Shown here piece by piece: positions 45,001 to 52,055 of a stretch of 64,000 nucleotides of DNA; positions within the stretch are counted from its first letter, which is position 1, and the number at the start of each line of letters is the position of its first letter. The position numbers and the translations under genes are program-made. The DNA comes from Todiramphus chloris collaris. Its lineage: Eukaryota; Chordata; Aves; Coraciiformes; Alcedinidae. Where the stretch lies: assembly GCA_025345505.1 (NCBI GenBank), contig JANVCC010000174.1, positions 1,462,489 through 1,526,488 on the forward strand. Direction: 5' to 3'. The notes under the pieces were generated by a model. That model was not told where the DNA came from. It did not search any database and saw only the letters and a list, made by a program, of their open reading frames with translations.

Positions 45001-48000
45001 ATTAAGGGATGGCAGTGTTGCTAGACTAGAGAGCTTTTCACTGCAGAGCAGAATAGAATTCATGAACAGCCCTGTCATTAGATGCATATTACTGACCCTT
45101 CCCAGTTCACAGTCTTTACTCACATCTCTCTCCTTTAAAAATCACCTCCTGGCTTCTCCAGATAAGAGATACAAGGTAAAAATACTTTGATGTGGCCAGT
45201 ACCACACCATTATGGAAAGTACTTGAGTCTGCTGACTGCAAACAGCCTGTATTCACTATCATCACCAAACGAAAGCCAGAGAAGAAACTCAACGAAGAGA
45301 TTTTTATGCTTAGGAAAATAACAGGGAGTAAGGTTTTGACTGAGTTATAGATGGCTGTAGATAGAAAACAAAGGGTGTAAAAAAAATAATAATAAATACT
45401 GCAACTCCAGAGAGTGGTGGCTCACTTCCCAGTCTGTGTCACCATAAAAAAGAAAGCAAAACGAGGTTCTCTTCATTACCTTCATACACCAAAAATCACA
45501 GAGCTCTTTCTCAAACAGTTCTAGGGTGAAAACATTGCTGCCAGCTGCCAGACACTTCTAAGCTCACCCTGAGTGCATCTGAATCTAAAGACAGCTTGAA
45601 TGAGGTCTCTGTGCTGCAGAAGGGGGTTTATGAGACAACAGCACTAAGACTCTCCATTTAAATTCTGCTGCACAGGTCTTCCTTCAGACTCTTTACTGAA
45701 TAAGCACTGCTCCAGAGCACACATTGCACACAGTTCGGACAGGCAGCCCGCGCTCAAGGACGACTCGGTGGCCTAGGTGGCCCAGGTCTAACCCCAGAAA
45801 GAAAAGGAGGTTAAGGTTGCAGGTCAGAATTCAAAGGTCAGCAGCAGGGCAACCTGAGGCAGCTCACACCTCTTTCACAAAGCACCAGAGCCTTAGAAAA
45901 GCAAAACTATGGATGCAAAATGAAGCGACAAAGAGAACAGCTCATTTATATTATATTATATTATATTATATTATATTATATTATCAGCAAGAAATTTTAT
46001 GTTGCTTCCTGAAAAACTTACCAGTGGCTCCCGAGATGCTGCATTTTCAGTTGCAGGGCAGGAGCCAGCCTGGAAAGCAAAAAGAGTGAGGTTACATTGC
46101 CACCCAACGGACACAATTAGAAAGACGTTGCTGTTAAGGCCACTCTTCCTATGAGCAGCATTCAGGCAGACACGCAGCTCTGCTACCAGTAGCAGCTCTG
46201 CGACGGACTGGAGTCAAACAGGCTGGAACCATAGGAAACCAGCAGTCCCCATTTAAATCAACAGAATTCACAGAATCTGCAGAACTTGCTTTAGAGAGCC
46301 AGCAGTTAACAGCCAGAGGGACTGCTGAGAGAGGTCATGAAAGAAACGTTCACCCCAACTCAAATTCTGGAATACACAGCACAGTGAACAACCACAGCGT
46401 GAAACAGGGACTCCGATAAACTCTCGGCTGCACCACTTGTCCCGCTGCATGGTATGGGACAGGACATTTTCATTGTGTAGGAAAAGAGGAGAGTAACTTG
46501 CCTGTCTCAAAGGGACCTGAGTACTTAACATGTTCAAAGACTTCTGCAGTGCTAAAGGTTAGAAATGCTGCCGAAGCCCAAGGTGCTGCTGTTGAAGTGG
46601 ATGCAAAGGTACCTCGTTGGGACTCCAGGGTTCGCTTTCTCCTTTCTAGGGGGACTAAACTTAATTTGACACCAAGCTTCTCCCATTCGTGTGATCCAGT
46701 AATGCACCCTGTATTTTCTGTACTATCCTGATAAAGATTTCAAGACAACTATGATTTAACTAAACCTCACCAAATGTCAGCAATACCACTACCATCCTTG
46801 TTTCCCACACACAGTTAAGAGATGCAGTTTTAGAGCACATGCTGAGCACCTTACCCTGCACACTAGGAAAGGGTTGTACATAGGAGGAAAGTGAAACTAT
46901 AATTAAAGCAGGACAGCAAACCAAAGACTGGACCAGATTTAAAATTCAGCTTTCACAGTCTAGGCTCACCAGCAGTTTTGCTCATATGCACTCACTCATC
47001 AGGAACAGCCATAACATTTTAGCACAGTCCCATGCTTTACAGAACTACTCAGAGCTTTTCTTCACTGCCAAAAATTTAGCAGTTTGATCTCTGTGTAACT
47101 AGGATATATCGGCTCTCCCAAGGTGGAGACACCTAAGTTTTGAAAGAAAAGAGATTTATCTTGGTCAACCATCTAGATTCAAATAGGATTCCCATGATGT
47201 TAGGATGGTCTAAAGCATATTGTCTTCACCGTGGTGGTTTTATCTTGGGAGAGGTGACACATACTGGTTATCTCAAGGTTAAAAAATACGGTTTTATTAG
47301 TAATGAAGACTTTTGAGGATCAGTTAGGAGTAAGGGCATCCCATTCATTCAGTACAGGGAAAGAGAAAACTTTCAAGTGACAGCATAAAGGTCCTTAAGT
47401 GACTGTTTGTCCTCCAGCTGTATATACCACACCTTCAAAGGATCTCAAGAATTATTTTTTTCCCCCATTTACAAACTACATAAAAAAATGTAGATAAAAG
47501 TAAGTATTTACCACAAGAGGGTGCCAGAAACTCAAATATAGCGCAACTCAGCTGCTTCCAGACACAAAGCAACATCACCAGGGCCCAGCCAAATCTCACA
47601 GCCAGGTAGGGATCCCCTGGAGAGGCCCTTAGGCTCCTTGTGTGCGCTCATCACCATTTCTGGTACTCCACTATATAACTGCAAAAATTTCAGCCACTAA
47701 GAATTCAGTTGACATCATCACTGCAAGTCCCAGCTTCAACACCATACTGGAAGTCTACTGCTTGGTCTGTCTGGAGTGGAGACAGCAGCATGGGATACCA
47801 AAAAATGGGCACTCCTCTCTTCAGCCTGTCACTGGCTTCCCAGTTTTATATGCATAGTATATCTGCTTTCAAAGCTTTTTTAGAGCTGAATGAAATTAAA
47901 AATAAGGAACAGTCTCAACATCCATCCACTCCTCCAAAAATATGGAAAACATGAATATGGCTTGCATGACTTCCTAGTAAGTTAACTGAACCTGTTTAGG

Positions 48001-51000
48001 TTGTGGATAAACTTACTTGGTGCAAACACTCTGTTTTATTCCTTCAGTCAAACCCCAGGGCCAACACAGGCATCTTACTACTGCTTAATACTCTAAAACA
48101 TTGGGCCCTGATGCACAGCACATTGAAGTCAAAGATTCTCATCAAATTCCATTAGCACGGAGTCAGAACTGCTAAGAGAGGCAAAGAGCAGCACAGTAAT
48201 AACAGATGTCTGCTTAACAGTGACAAAACTGCAATGCTTGCATTAAGAGGTGTGGCATTTACATTCTGCTAGACTAATAAAGGCATTTTCATTGTTTTGT
48301 TTTATTCCAAAACTGTCCCTTTAAGAATTCATCTGCTGTCCTAAACATTCTTCGATCACACCCCCTTTTCTGTCCAAAGCTGCAAGATTCTCTCAAATCC
48401 CATCCAAGAGAACAGTATTTGAGAGTACTGAAGATTTTCCAGCAAGAGTTCTGGATGGAGAACGTACACCCAGTGTAAGGCACATACTAGGTGGTGAAGA
48501 TGAGACTATGTCATAAGCAGGCACTGACAGCCTTGGACAGACCCTCCTGTCTCCACACAAGCATACAGTGTGGGGAGGGAGGAAAGGTAACACACAAACG
48601 GGCTGGTCCTGCTGTGTGCATGGAAGGGGTAAATATTAGTGTGGTTACACTCTAGCTGAACTTGAGCATTACCTCATGTACCTGTAGCAAGGCAAAGCAC
48701 CAGAGCTGCCCTTGAAACAAACTCTGCCACTACTGGAAGTCATGACAGGCCAGGAGTCAAAAGGGGCACTACTAATCTGCTGTCACAGAGAGGACAGCAG
48801 CTTTGCACACAACGTGACAGAATCCGGCAGGGCTGGGGTTAATGGACCATTTGCACCCACAGTGGCTTCAGACCAACCTCCTCGGGGGGGCAAAACAGTC
48901 TCTCTCTGGTGAAAACTTTGCAGGCTGGATACTCTGCCTTAGCTCAAATTCTTCCTGATTTAGAAAGCAGCACAAGCACTAACTCCACTATGTTCTTTAC
49001 ACAGACAGTGCCTGAAAATCTCTCCATGTTCCACATAAGGTAAGAGTTACCATTCCCATTTTTTGCTATGGAGCCAGTGACAGAGTAACTTCCTTCATGT
49101 CCTTAATTTTAAAACCCAGGAGCTGCTTTGACTACATTTATGAGGCCCATTAAAAAGCAAGACTTCTCCATTTCTGAACATCAAGCCTTCCTTTGAGGTA
49201 AAGCAACACTAAATAAACACCAAAAAGAAGTGCAATGGGAGGATATTATATCCAAACTCGAGAGAACTGGAATGTTTCTCAGGCAAAGACATTTACCAGT
49301 TAACCAGATTTCTTTCTCAGAAACCTCAAGTCAACTGTCTCATAGACAGCCCAAGTGGCTCATGGATCAGTGGCAGGTTGTTTCAGGTCTCCTCTCTCTG
49401 CAAGCAATCACTCAGAAGCATGAGGAATGGACTGCAATGCCTGCACCTCCACCTACGACTGAGGAAAGCACGGGGCCAATGCAGCACCGCCCAGCGAGCC
49501 TACGGGGAGTTTGGTAACTTGGCCTTTCACAATCTGGAAGGAGATTTGTGCTGGCATCAGTTTCACGTAACTTATTTCTATTTCAGTTTAGTTTGAGAGT
49601 ATTCCCTACAAACTCGGCCTCCTCAGTCCAAGTTAAAAGGATCAACCAAGAGGTTCACAGCGATTGAGTCAAATCTGGGTAGATTTGAATGTTTGCACAT
49701 AAAAACGTGCTGGGGGCAGACTTTGCTCTCTTTCCTTCCCTGTTGCTGAAACAGCCAGACCTTTCATCTCCCGCCGGCTGCAGGAGGGTCCTCTGCGGCC
49801 ACCAGAAGGATTGTACAAAATCCCACTGGCATCACATCCTCAGCAGTCTGGCTGAGATACTGGTGAGATAAGAGAGCTGCCAGGAGGTCACTGAATTTGA
49901 GGCAGGTAGAGTTTGCAGTGAAATACAAGTTACCCTGGATGATGAGCAAGCCACTGCAAGTGACCAGAAACGTACACTGTGTACTGCACCATACTCCCGT
50001 GTTTCCCTGCAGCTCTTCCATTCATCTCAGGTCCTAGTTTTAAAACACCTTAAGCCTTTAGCATGTTTCCTGAGCGCATACTCAAGGCAACAAACTTAAA
50101 TTTCTCTTTTACCCTCTCCATTCAGTTTCTGACAATGTTTACACTACGTCTATCATTGCTTTGCCCTTTTATACTGTCGGTTCGAGGAGCTTCCTCCCTT
50201 GCAAGGCAGAAACCACATTTTATCCAATGCCCACTTCATTTTGGAACCTAGCTGACACACGAAGTGCCTGTTTTCTCCCTGGACGTGCTTCATTTCATCC
50301 CCCCTCTTCTCAAGTGCTTTACAGAGTTTCAGGAACAGACCCTAGGATGAAAACGCACCTGCTGTGCAGGGCCCTGGCCTCAGCAGCTCTCCCCATCACC
50401 GCCGCTTCTGGCTGCGGGGGGACAGCTCCCGCCCCCGCACCGGGCAGGCCGCCACCCGGCAAGCCTCCTTCCCTCGGGACGCGAAGCTCCACCGGTGCCA
50501 CCGGGCACAGGGGGCGAAAGCACCGCCCAGAAGCACCGAGCGGGGCATCCCGGCCCTCCCCGCAGAGAGGGTGACGAGGCACGGCGGCTGCCGCCGGGCA
50601 GCGGCCCCCGGGCGCAGGTCCCCGCGGGCGGGAGGCGGGGGGAGCGCAGCCCGCCCCTCAGGGACCCCCCTGGCGGGTGGCGGGGGCTGAGCGGCGCGCG
50701 CCGCCCCCTCGCGAGGGACCGTTACGGCAGGTGCGGGGCGGCGCGCGGGTGGCAGTTGGTGGCCAGGCCGCTCGCGCGGGAACCGGGAGGGGAGGGGAGG
50801 GGTGCGCGCGCCCCCCACGGCCGGCAGCGGCGGGAGGAGGTGGAGGGGGCAGTTGGGGGGGGGGGGGGCACAGGCGCGGGGCCCTCCCCTCGCCCGCTCC
50901 CCCTCGGAGGCGGCAGTGGAGCCCTCGCCCCACCCCGCCCGTCCCCGGCCACCCCCTGCCCCAGCCGAGCGGGCAGCGCGCCGGCCCCGTCTACCTGGCT

Positions 51001-51033
51001 GGGCTGCTCCGCTTGCTCCGAGGAGGAGGCCAT
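1..51033 (-). CDS. PEX14: PEX14 gene, 5' part (peroxisomal membrane docking protein), continues beyond position 1
   Basis: Peroxin-14 sits in the peroxisomal membrane and docks cargo-loaded PEX5 receptor; its N-terminal domain also binds PEX19. Three coding exons are visible on the minus strand (50995-51033, 46022-46069, 16304-16388) and join in frame to give the first 57 residues plus one base of the next codon. The N-terminus reads [13 protein letters not shown], very close to the vertebrate PEX14 start, and exon 3 encodes the conserved helical PEX5-binding core. The transmembrane segment, coiled coil and acidic C-terminus are not visible in the window, so the remaining exons should lie left of position 1. 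Introns are 4.9 kb, 29.6 kb and at least 16.3 kb. The gene is head-to-head with DFFA. Identity is secure; the left boundary is set by the window edge. Confidence 0.93.
1287..1319. repeat. Short tandem repeat of ACTGTGC(C)AGGT
   Basis: CACTGTGCAGGTACTGTGCC AGGTACTGTGCAG contains three near copies of an 11-12 bp unit, in PEX14 intron 3. Confidence 0.8.
2276..2637 (-). mobile_element. CR1 LINE 3' fragment
   Basis: Starts with CATAGAATCACAGAAT, the reverse complement of the CR1 3' terminal octamer repeats, then GGTTGGAAGGGACCTCTGGA and the familiar CCACAGCCTCTCTGGGCAGC, and fades out past GATATTTGTAAACATTCATA. This is the 5'-truncated 3' end of a chicken-repeat-1 retrotransposon inserted on the minus strand, in the same orientation as PEX14. 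Matching is clear near 2276-2560 and poorer to the right. Confidence 0.88.
3905..4056 (+). mobile_element. MIR-like SINE relic
   Basis: CTATTGACCTTGTGTAGGTC, ATTTCACCTCCATCTGCCTC and AGTTTC follow the MIR core consensus (TGTGACCTTGGGCAAGTCAC ... CTCTGTGCCTCAGTTTCC). Diverged but in the right order. Confidence 0.55.
5219..5240. repeat. (AC)n microsatellite
   Basis: About eleven AC dinucleotides followed by GCAC, in PEX14 intron 3. Confidence 0.95.
5880..5945 (+). mobile_element. MIR-like SINE fragment
   Basis: GGGTTTCCCCATCTGCAATG followed by GGGATGG corresponds to the MIR segment CAGTTTCCCCATCTGTAAAA TGGGGAT. Short and diverged. Confidence 0.4.
7786..7882 (-). mobile_element. MIR-like SINE relic
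   Basis: TTAACCCCATTTTACAGATG, then GGCAAGATGAGAACAAGTGA and CTTGCCCAAAGCCAAGCAAG, is the reverse complement of the MIR core (CCCCATTTTACAGATGAGGA ... AAGTGACTTGCCCAAGGTCA). One of the better preserved copies here. Confidence 0.65.
12655..12752 (-). mobile_element. MIR-like SINE relic
   Basis: TTGTTTTGCAGATGAGGGGA ... GAGATTACACAATAAGGCTG AAACCTAGTGCC matches the reverse MIR pattern (TTTACAGATGAGGAAAC ... GTCACACAGC ... GAACCCAGGTCT). Diverged. Confidence 0.45.
16304..16388 (-). CDS. PEX14: PEX14 coding exon 3 (PEX5/PEX19-binding domain core)
   Basis: On the minus strand an acceptor CATCAG (AG at 16390-16389) opens 85 nt encoding 28 residues, including [16 protein letters not shown] and ending FLKKK, then one base of the next codon and donor AAAG|GTATGG. 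This is the signature of the N-terminal PEX14 domain, a small three-helix bundle that binds PEX5 WxxxF motifs. The two conserved phenylalanines that form the binding pockets are at residues 36 and 53 of the predicted protein (35 and 52 in human). The next exon should begin with the rest of a Gly codon (GLTDEEID in human) and is not in the window. Confidence 0.95.
17583..17602. repeat. Poly-A run
   Basis: About nineteen A residues followed by A/C-rich sequence (CCCCAAAAAAACCCCC). No retroposed gene precedes it on the plus strand. Confidence 0.85.
17891..17924. promoter_or_regulatory. Inverted CAGGTGTA pair around a homeodomain-like core
   Basis: CAGGTGTA (17891-17898) and TACACCTG (17917-17924) are perfect reverse complements separated by 18 nt that contain AAATGATTAG. 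AGGTGT is the T-box half site, CAGGTG/CACCTG is the ZEB/SNAI E-box, and ATGATTA is homeodomain-like. A candidate enhancer core only. Confidence 0.25.
20021..20038. repeat. C18 homopolymer
   Basis: Eighteen consecutive C residues. The length is likely variable and may be miscalled. Confidence 0.9.
21600..22260. promoter_or_regulatory. Intronic GC-rich island in PEX14 intron 2
   Basis: An abrupt switch from AT-leaning intron to CpG-dense sequence on both sides of the gap, with CGCGGCGGGG and repeated CCGGG/CAGGG units. A second, weaker GC-rich patch follows at 22650-22790. It could be an unmethylated CpG island driving an alternative or non-coding transcript, or a GC-rich satellite-like stretch. 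No start-codon exon can be assigned. Confidence 0.4.
21723..22122. other. Assembly gap, 400 N
   Basis: Unsequenced stretch in PEX14 intron 2, embedded in very GC-rich sequence. The 43 bp before it (21680-21722) and after it (22123-22165) are identical, beginning CGGGCCCCGTCCCCAGCTCC. All long open frames that cross it are artefacts of the N run. Confidence 0.98.
25399..25506 (+). mobile_element. Ancient amniote interspersed repeat, copy 1
   Basis: AGAGCTCTTTGGGACAGGAA ... CATTTGCACAGTGCCTGGTG ... CTCCTAGACATTTATTACAA CACAAATAATAATAAA. The layout (AGCTCTTTGGGGCAGGGACTG ... GTACAGCGCCTAGCAC ... CTCCTAGGCGCTAC ... AATACAAATAATAA) is that of a SINE-like tail abundant in turtles and crocodilians and present as relics in birds. 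I cannot name the Repbase family with certainty. Confidence 0.5.
28676..28696. repeat. Poly-T run
   Basis: About twenty T residues in PEX14 intron 2. No recognisable SINE or processed gene copy is attached. Confidence 0.85.
31862..32130. mobile_element. hAT-Charlie-like MITE (269 bp)
   Basis: The segment begins CAGTGCTTCTCAAACTT and ends AAGTCTGAGAAACACTG, near-perfect terminal inverted repeats (15 of 17 positions). CAGTG...TTCTCA termini are typical of hAT-Charlie DNA transposons. There is no transposase frame, so it is a non-autonomous copy. The flanking 8-mers TGCTAAAG and CTTTAAGG are only weakly alike, so the target-site duplication has decayed. Confidence 0.7.
35088..35107. repeat. Perfect 20-bp palindrome
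   Basis: TATGCACAATATTGTGCATA is its own reverse complement. It follows an (AC)n-like alternating purine-pyrimidine run from about 35067, so the region has cruciform or Z-DNA potential and contains C/EBP-like ATTGTGCA half sites. Confidence 0.9.
35416..35640. repeat. Degenerate tandem array, about 5 units of 42 bp
   Basis: The motif AGTC(A/T)ATA(T/C)..CAGC recurs at 35428, 35472, 35513, 35556 and 35598, spacings 44, 41, 43 and 42 bp. Each unit also shares a following TTAAAA-rich part and a CCCTTTTAA-like end (clear before units 4 and 5). Units are diverged, so this is an old minisatellite in PEX14 intron 2. Confidence 0.75.
38366..38520 (+). mobile_element. Old CR1/L3-like LINE fragment
   Basis: GAGGAAAGATTAAATGAGCT, then AGCTTGGCTAAGAGACCAGG, a G-rich insert, and ATGATGTGATAACTGTCTGC with AAACATCTGAAGGGTGCAGA. 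This order matches the conserved internal segment of CR1/L3 elements (AGCCTGGAGAAGAGAAGGCT ... GACATGATAGCTGTCTTCAA) but is heavily diverged, implying an old insertion. Confidence 0.5.
40462..40552 (+). mobile_element. Ancient amniote interspersed repeat, copy 2
   Basis: CCTGTAAGCTCTTAGGGACA ... ATCCTGTACAGCCTGATAGG GTCCTAACCTGCTTTGGTCT GTAACTACTGCAAG follows the same family pattern as copy 1, with the 5' TGTAAGCTCTTTGGGGCAGG start better preserved and the 3' end lost. Confidence 0.45.
42231..42312 (+). mobile_element. MIR-like SINE fragment
   Basis: CTCTGCCACCAACAACCCTG ... TTACCTCAATTAGCCTGTCT AGAAAATGGAGATAACA parallels the MIR core (CTCAGTTTCCCTGTCTGTAA AATGGGGATAA). Confidence 0.45.
45946..45984. 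repeat. (TTATA)n microsatellite
   Basis: About eight TTATA units in perfect register, beginning roughly 33-38 nt inside PEX14 intron 2 next to the exon 2 donor. Confidence 0.95.
46022..46069 (-). CDS. PEX14: PEX14 coding exon 2
   Basis: On the minus strand an acceptor TTTCCAG (AG at 46071-46070) is followed by 48 nt encoding [16 protein letters not shown], then donor CTG|GTAAG. Sixteen codons, phase 0 on both sides. The ending TEN..REPL matches the human segment (SENVLPREPL), while the first half is poorly conserved. This is the disordered linker before the PEX5-binding domain. A TTATA-repeat microsatellite begins about 38 nt inside the following intron. Confidence 0.88.
46070..50994 (-). 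other. PEX14: PEX14 intron 1 (4.9 kb)
   Basis: Runs from the donor after exon 1 (CAG|GTAGAC) to the acceptor before exon 2. The right end, from about 50380, is part of the CpG island and contains a 14-G run on the plus strand (50855-50868). The remainder is ordinary AT-leaning sequence with no recognisable exon; a weak MIR-like stretch is present near 49040-49110. Open frames at 50161-50690 are products of high GC and low stop-codon density. Confidence 0.7.
50855..50868 (+). repeat. G14 homopolymer in CpG island
   Basis: Fourteen consecutive G residues follow AGTT about 130 bp from PEX14 exon 1, within intron 1. With flanking GGGGG and GGAGG tracts it could form a G-quadruplex on the plus strand. 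Its exact length is prone to sequencing error. Confidence 0.8.
50995..51033 (-). CDS. PEX14: PEX14 coding exon 1 (start codon exon)
   Basis: The minus strand reads ATG at 51033-51031, then codons for [13 protein letters not shown], then a consensus donor CAG|GTAGAC (GT at 50994-50993). Exactly 13 codons precede the splice, so the intron is phase 0. The peptide has one more Ser than the human [12 protein letters not shown] start as I recall it. The start codon sits in the context AAAGATGGCC, which resembles a YY1 site. The exon lies inside a strong CpG island; 5' UTR presumably extends to the right of 51033. Confidence 0.92.
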
Positions 51034-51315
51034 CTTTCCAGGCCCGGCTAATCCATCCCCGCCTAACCGATGGAACGCCCTCACCGCCGATCCCCCCCGC
51101 CCCGCGCGGCCCCACCGGCTCGCGCTGCAGGCAGTACGAGTCGAACCCCGATGCGCCCGGCGAGGAGCCACTGCTGCCGTGAGTTTCCGGTCTCTGCGGC
51201 CTCCCGCCGGGACTGGAGCCAGCGGGTGGGGCCGCCTCGGGCAGGGCTGCGTGGCTCGCAGCGTCCTGCCTCGCTCGGCAGAACCGTTTTCCTTGCCTGG
51301 ATCGACCAGAGGGGC

Positions 51316-51323
51316 CATTGGTC
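51316..51323 (-). promoter_or_regulatory. Candidate CCAAT box (NF-Y)
   Basis: The plus strand reads GCCATTGG here, giving CCAATGG(C) on the minus strand, about 285 bp upstream of the PEX14 start codon and inside the shared island. NF-Y sites are frequent in bidirectional promoters. The match is to a short motif, so it is only a candidate. Confidence 0.35.
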
Positions 51324-51954
51324 TGGGCGGTTCGGCGGGGCCGCTGTCGGGTGTCCCCGAGCATCCGCCACTGCCGCGTTACTTCCGCGGCTCCCGGGGG
51401 CCTGCCGGGCGGCACAAATGAGAGGGGCAGTTCTGTACGAGCGGCAGGAGCTGCCGTGAGGAGCACCCTTGGCTTTGGCAGCCCCAGGGCTTTCCTCCTC
51501 GGTGGAGCTGCTCGGCTGCAGGATGGATTTCTCGCGTCCCGTGTTTTTTCTGGTTATGATTTCACAGCCGTCCCGCTCTCTCGAAGGCAATGTGCTATTT
51601 GGACGTGCCTAGGCACACGCGCTCTGTTATTTTAACAAGTAATTAAATTGCCGCTAAATAAGTTTTTCGTAGACTTATTTTATACAGTGTTGAGCGTCCC
51701 CGTTCCGCCGTTCGCTTCAGCTCCGAGGAACCGCATCCTCAGCAAGAGAAGCCGACAAGCGACGGCCACAGCGCCGGCTCTAGGGGCGGCAGCGCCGAGG
51801 CGGTTACCGAGGAGCGAAGCGACCCCCGCTGAGTCTTCTTTCCACCCTTAAATTCTTCTCACCCTCAACCCGCGGGCTCTGCGGGGCGGAACCGGCAGAG
51901 CTCCGCCTCCCAGCCCGGCCCAGCCCCGCGCCCCGCCCTCCGAGGCCGGACGGC

Positions 51955-51966
51955 GGCGATGGCGGC
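51955..51966 (+). promoter_or_regulatory. YY1/TISU-like motif over the DFFA start codon
   Basis: The DFFA start codon lies in GGCGATGGCGGC. ATGGCGGC is the core of both the YY1 downstream promoter element and the TISU translation initiator used by mRNAs with very short 5' leaders. The upstream half (GGCG) does not match the TISU consensus SAAS, so the call is partial. Confidence 0.4.
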
Positions 51967-52055
51967 CCCGCGGAAGCTGTGCCTGGTGCGGCGGCGAGAC
52001 GGGCGGGAGCAGCACGGCCTGGCCGCCTCCTGCCTGCGGGAGCTGCGCGACAAGG
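51959..52055 (+). CDS. DFFA: DFFA coding exon 1
   Basis: ATG at 51959-51961, 32 codons plus one base, donor AAGG|GTGAGG. Encodes MAAPRKLCLVRRRDGREQHG and the start of the CIDE-N fold (REQHGLAASCLRELRDK resembles human REQHGVAASCLEDLRSK). This ATG is chosen because it fits the family start and lies in an ATGGCGGC context. Confidence 0.9.

Larger units (their letters stand above)
16389..46021 (-). other. PEX14: PEX14 intron 2 (29.6 kb)
   Basis: This large intron contains no recognisable protein-coding exon. It holds a GC-rich island with a 400-N assembly gap (about 21600-22260), a hAT-type MITE (31862-32130), old CR1-like sequence (about 38366-38520), two copies of an ancient amniote repeat (25399-25506, 40462-40552), a MIR-like relic (42231-42312), a degenerate 42-bp tandem array (35416-35640), a 20-bp palindrome (35088-35107), a C18 tract (20021-20038), poly-A/T runs (17583-17602, about 28676-28696) and a TTATA microsatellite (45946-45984). 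Long vertebrate introns of this kind often hold enhancers, but none can be proved from sequence alone. Confidence 0.7.

Noticed and set aside
49040-49110. Possible MIR-like relic on the minus strand (TTACCATTCCCATTTTTTGC...)
   Set aside because: Only the CCCATTTT part is convincing; too short to call as a feature.
50396-51590. Long open frames on both strands in the PEX14/DFFA CpG island (up to about 356 codons)
   Set aside because: High GC removes stop codons in all frames; the peptides are Pro/Arg/Ala-rich with no domain, and the real reading is the 13-codon PEX14 exon 1 with a clear donor.
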